Shown here piece after piece: positions 60,945 to 64,000 of a stretch of DNA of 64,000 bases (the stretch's first letter is position 1; each line of letters begins with the position of its first letter). The position numbers and the translations under genes were made by a program. The notes under the pieces were generated by a model. The model worked only from the letters and a program-made list of their open reading frames with translations, was not told the origin of the DNA and ran no database searches. The stretch covers positions 2,604,001 to 2,668,000 of the forward strand of contig JAGTWJ010000008.1 of assembly GCA_020064725.1 (NCBI GenBank), given 5' to 3'. The DNA is from Drechslerella dactyloides (lineage: Eukaryota; Ascomycota; Orbiliomycetes; Orbiliales; Orbiliaceae).

Positions 60945-61851
60945 TTTACTCGGAGATATATCGCTATCTAAGACCGCGAAATAATTGTTTAAGGAGTGTT
61001 AAGTTTGTGCAATCTCACCAAATAAAGTAATTATTGCCTTTGCTCAACTCCTTGACCTTTTGCAGAGCTCCTTTTTCCTAAATCAAGAAAGTATTCGTTA
61101 TATAACCCTGAACCATACCATACGATAATAAATTTGTGTTCTTGTGATGTAATTATTAAGACTCCGAATATATAGTCTTCCTTTTCCGCAGTTTCCGATG
61201 AGAGCCTTCTATCCTCATGAGATTCGGTGCTCAAGAATATATAGGTGCCAGGCTAACTAACGAATCCAGGTATAACGTTAATCCCATAATCCGGTAATTG
61301 CAATGGAAGCGGATTCAGCCGAGGGAGTTCTTTTCATTACTTCTAGCGAACTAGGCCAGGTGTCAATAAGCCTGGCTGTCGTGTATGAGCTCGCCATCCA
61401 GCTTTATAGCGTCCATGTTGCATCATTCTCGCCGTTAGACAACTCTGTCCGCGAAGTGAACTCTTGAGTCGCCCGTGAAGCATCCAAAGAAAATGTAATA
61501 GTTTTCTATAAAATTATTGGACAATCAGTAAAGGAAGTTTATGCTCGGTATGATCTTTTTATGGAATCTTTTAATATACATGGCATCAGGTTTCGCTTGG
61601 CTTTGAAAACATATAGAAATTTTTATCCAAGATTGACAATCCTTTGGAACAGGTTTGAGCATCTGAAAATATACTAGAACTACCTTAATGTTATTTATAA
61701 CCTCTGGCCAGCTATAATGGTCATTGACCTTCTTTTCACACCTGCAGTTGAGGTTTGTATTAAAGTATTTGGTCAACGCTACACTGCCTTGAGCCCAAAT
61801 ACCTTCAAGGAACTAGTCCGTCAACCACGACTTTTGAATTTATGGAAGTAC
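60945..61851. other. Gap without supported gene
   Basis: Frames are short (up to about 83 codons) on both strands, with no motif recognised. Confidence 0.4.
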
Positions 61852-62181
61852 CTAACGTAAGTAATTTATCCCCTGTTCCTTCAAGCTTTCGAGGCCACTA
61901 CTAATAGAATTTAGACTAGCTCCTGGTTGTCCATACCCTTTGCCCCGGAACCTCGTTATTCCCAATGCGCGCCTTGCTGTGCTCTCTAGCCTTGCGCTAG
62001 CTACTTCTCCATTGCTGGCACGCCTTAAAAAAATACCGGAATGCCCATAGACTCCCCTGTGCAATTCCCACCATGTTCCGGCAAATATCCCGACTCTCTT
62101 ATCTACAGCACCCAACATTGAGTTCCCATGTTTATCCCGGATAATTTTGTACTCTGCGGGCCGATATTCCAACCATGTCAT
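61852..62181 (-). CDS. Hypothetical frame, 109 codons
   Basis: ATG at 62181 opens a frame to a stop at 61852, and the frame stays open a little further upstream (VFLANG before the Met). The peptide is Gly/Arg-rich (DKRVGIFAGTWWELHRGVYG) with no domain I recognise. It may be the last exon of a longer or decayed gene. Confidence 0.25.
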   Translation of the reverse strand: MTWLEYRPAEYKIIRDKHGNSMLGAVDKRVGIFAGTWWELHRGVYGHSGIFLRRASNGEVASARLESTARRALGITRFRGKGYGQPGASLNSISSGLESLKEQGINYLR

Positions 62182-64000
62182 TCCATTAGCAAGGAAGACC
62201 CCAAGCTAGCCTCTTAATTGGCACAAATGTTTACAATTATTGGTTAATTTAGGATCCTATATAATCTATACACCTGAAAATACACGAACATTCACACAGG
62301 CGTTCCATATACTTTTACATAAATACCCTCACATTCAAATACTATAGAAGTTGATACAAAAATCACAAATAGACTATAATAACATATTTTTGGGTAATCC
62401 AGACAATATGAGCCGGGTGCACATTGAAACTTGGTTGTCCGTAGACCAAATTTATATCCTTGGAAGTGGAAATGTTCATTATTTTGTCCACCATGGTTGG
62501 TCAAATTCTTACCATGAAGCTGTGAGGTTAGTAGAAATATCCGGAAGCTTATGTATGTCCCTTTTAGCAGGACAGTTTCTGACAAACTCAAAGGTTCTGG
62601 CGTGCCCCAAATTGTCCTGCCCGTATGGTTCGATACCTATAATTACGCTAGCCACGTAGAGTGGCTCAAAATAGGCATTTAGGGGAATCGTAATAGTGCA
62701 CCAACTGTTAGAAAAGCCGCATTTATGGGTATATAAAACGATGACAGACTGAGCTAACGCATGTAATTACTGTATTGTAGAGAGTTTAGCCAGACATTGT
62801 CAAATGATCAATTGTCAAAAGCGCTTTATCTCCACATGCGATACTGGATTATCGAGTAACTGGTGCTCAACAGTTTCCGCTTGGGCATGTTATAAATATT
62901 TGTTTGCCCTAGGCGATACGCCTTGTGTGATCACGATTCCAACACCTATGTGTACCATCAACGAATGTATCTGGATTAGAGATATTATTACAGACCAAAG
63001 TCCAACTGTACCTAAATAGTAAGTTCTCCAAGAATATATAGTTTTGTTGACTAAGACGTTTCTTTGTTTAATATATCTTAACACCGTTTTACCCCAATTA
63101 TGCTTCTGCCGATATTTGCGGCGGCCTAAGACGGCTATTTCTCACTACAGTCAACTGGGAGAGATTGCTAGAACAAGAGAACACCCTGCAAACTAATGAA
63201 GAGCAAATAAAAATTGAGCTCGTTATGGCTAACTAAATGGGCGCTGGTAGTTCCGATGTTGCTCTTGGGGAGGGTGGGTCCTTGACCAGTGCACTAATGG
63301 CCCTGGCGTTGCCTGGGGTATGGGGACTTACTGTAATTAACACAAAAACGCAGCTAATATGGTTTTTGATCAAGGTAAAAATGCAGTATGTGTTAATGGA
63401 TATCTGATCGTTATGGTTGTAGGAATGAGTTCTAGGAATTGCAAGACTTAGTCTTGATAAGTTAAAGATCAAAGGAAAGAATGGTTGGAGGTATAGTATA
63501 GAATGGGATAAAAAAATGATTACGTATATTGGGGAGGAGACTACATACTGTATAGAAGAGTCGACTCTCTTGTGGCCGGGTATAATGCACAAACGAGAGC
63601 CACCGCCCGCCCCTTTCCTAGAAATCTTAAATCATCAATTCATAACGCTTTATAATAAAGACTCAAGATTAAGTATCAGAAACATCTATCGTTACTACCT
63701 CTAACCAAATGATACTCGACCTATAACAAAATTACAAAGCTCTTTAACCTGAAGCTATTGAGCGCTATTTCTGTTTAATAAAATACGTTCATATAATATC
63801 AATTGAATATGGATAAACAATAAATTAATAATTGGTACTTACCATCGCGCCAATCATTATGGTAAAAGGGGGTCTGAGTTAATAATAGATTCGCCTTTGT
63901 CGAGGGAAACCCGTTAGAACCCCATTTCGCCGATTTTAAATAGCACAGCGCTTGAAATTTCATCTATAGCGTATCGGAAGAAAGATAACTCTCATTGGGA
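62182..64000. other. Right end of window, no gene assigned
   Basis: Frames of 70-119 codons overlap on both strands. A minus-strand pair of traces (ARTFEFVRNCPAKRDIHKLP near 62600-62530 and LVYGQPSFNVHPAHIVW near 62455-62395) could be two exons of a decayed gene, with a GTAAGA donor between them. A Cys-rich 71-codon frame at 62804-63019 has no signal peptide. None is firm. Confidence 0.3.

Noticed and set aside
63233..63592. 119-codon minus-strand frame
   Set aside because: It starts without ATG context of note, has no domain, and overlaps other equally open frames.
1..64000. Starship-type giant element with a tyrosine-recombinase captain
   Set aside because: No captain-like frame or matching ends were seen, although accessory-like cargo is present.

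Overview
The window looks like an accessory, repeat-dominated stretch of a filamentous ascomycete (Pezizomycotina) chromosome. The evidence is short GT-AG introns (57-116 bp) with CTAAY-like branch sites, a CFEM-domain surface protein, NACHT-WD40 and HeLo-like allorecognition remnants, Fot1/pogo-type DNA transposons, and extremely AT-rich tracts with the signature of repeat-induced point mutation (RIP). No rRNA, tRNA or CRISPR array was found. Few intact genes are present, and most coding traces are fossils.

Layout: 1-3.85 kb is AT-rich repeat debris, with a mutated LTR-like repeat and a 1.07-kb palindromic TA-flanked element. 3.9-18.4 kb is a more GC-balanced island. It holds LTR fragments, a short dispersed repeat, a six-TM membrane-protein gene broken by one stop, a frameshifted single-TM gene, an apparently intact three-exon two-TM gene, the 3' end of a Ty3/gypsy pol, and a C-terminal WD40 remnant. 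18.4-50.3 kb is an AT isochore of about 32 kb. It contains one Fot1-like element inserted inside another, a younger Fot1-like element with a single continuous but stop-ridden transposase frame, two more copies of the palindromic element, a 249-bp element with mismatched ends, and a PIF1-like helicase fossil. 50.3-64 kb returns to normal composition. It holds an LTR straddling the border, an intact CFEM gene, and remnants of a HeLo-like domain and of a RecQ-type helicase resembling telomere-linked helicases.

The most striking system is the family of TA-flanked elements. All begin ACGT and end ACGT, and their ends carry two tandem copies of an AAGCGAGCG-type motif. Three 1.07-kb palindromic members differ only in homopolymer lengths by eye, although they sit in ancient, heavily mutated DNA and still contain many CpA sites. 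This suggests recent movement of an AT-rich non-autonomous foldback element after RIP stopped acting, powered by a Fot1-type transposase from another copy. Base skew also switches strand abruptly many times along the isochore, as expected if RIP acted on one strand per segment.

The genes do not form an obvious pathway. The mix of surface protein, lineage-specific membrane genes, NLR remnants, helicase remnants and young transposons is typical of fast-evolving, perhaps subtelomeric, DNA. All similarity statements are from reading motifs by eye; no database search was possible.
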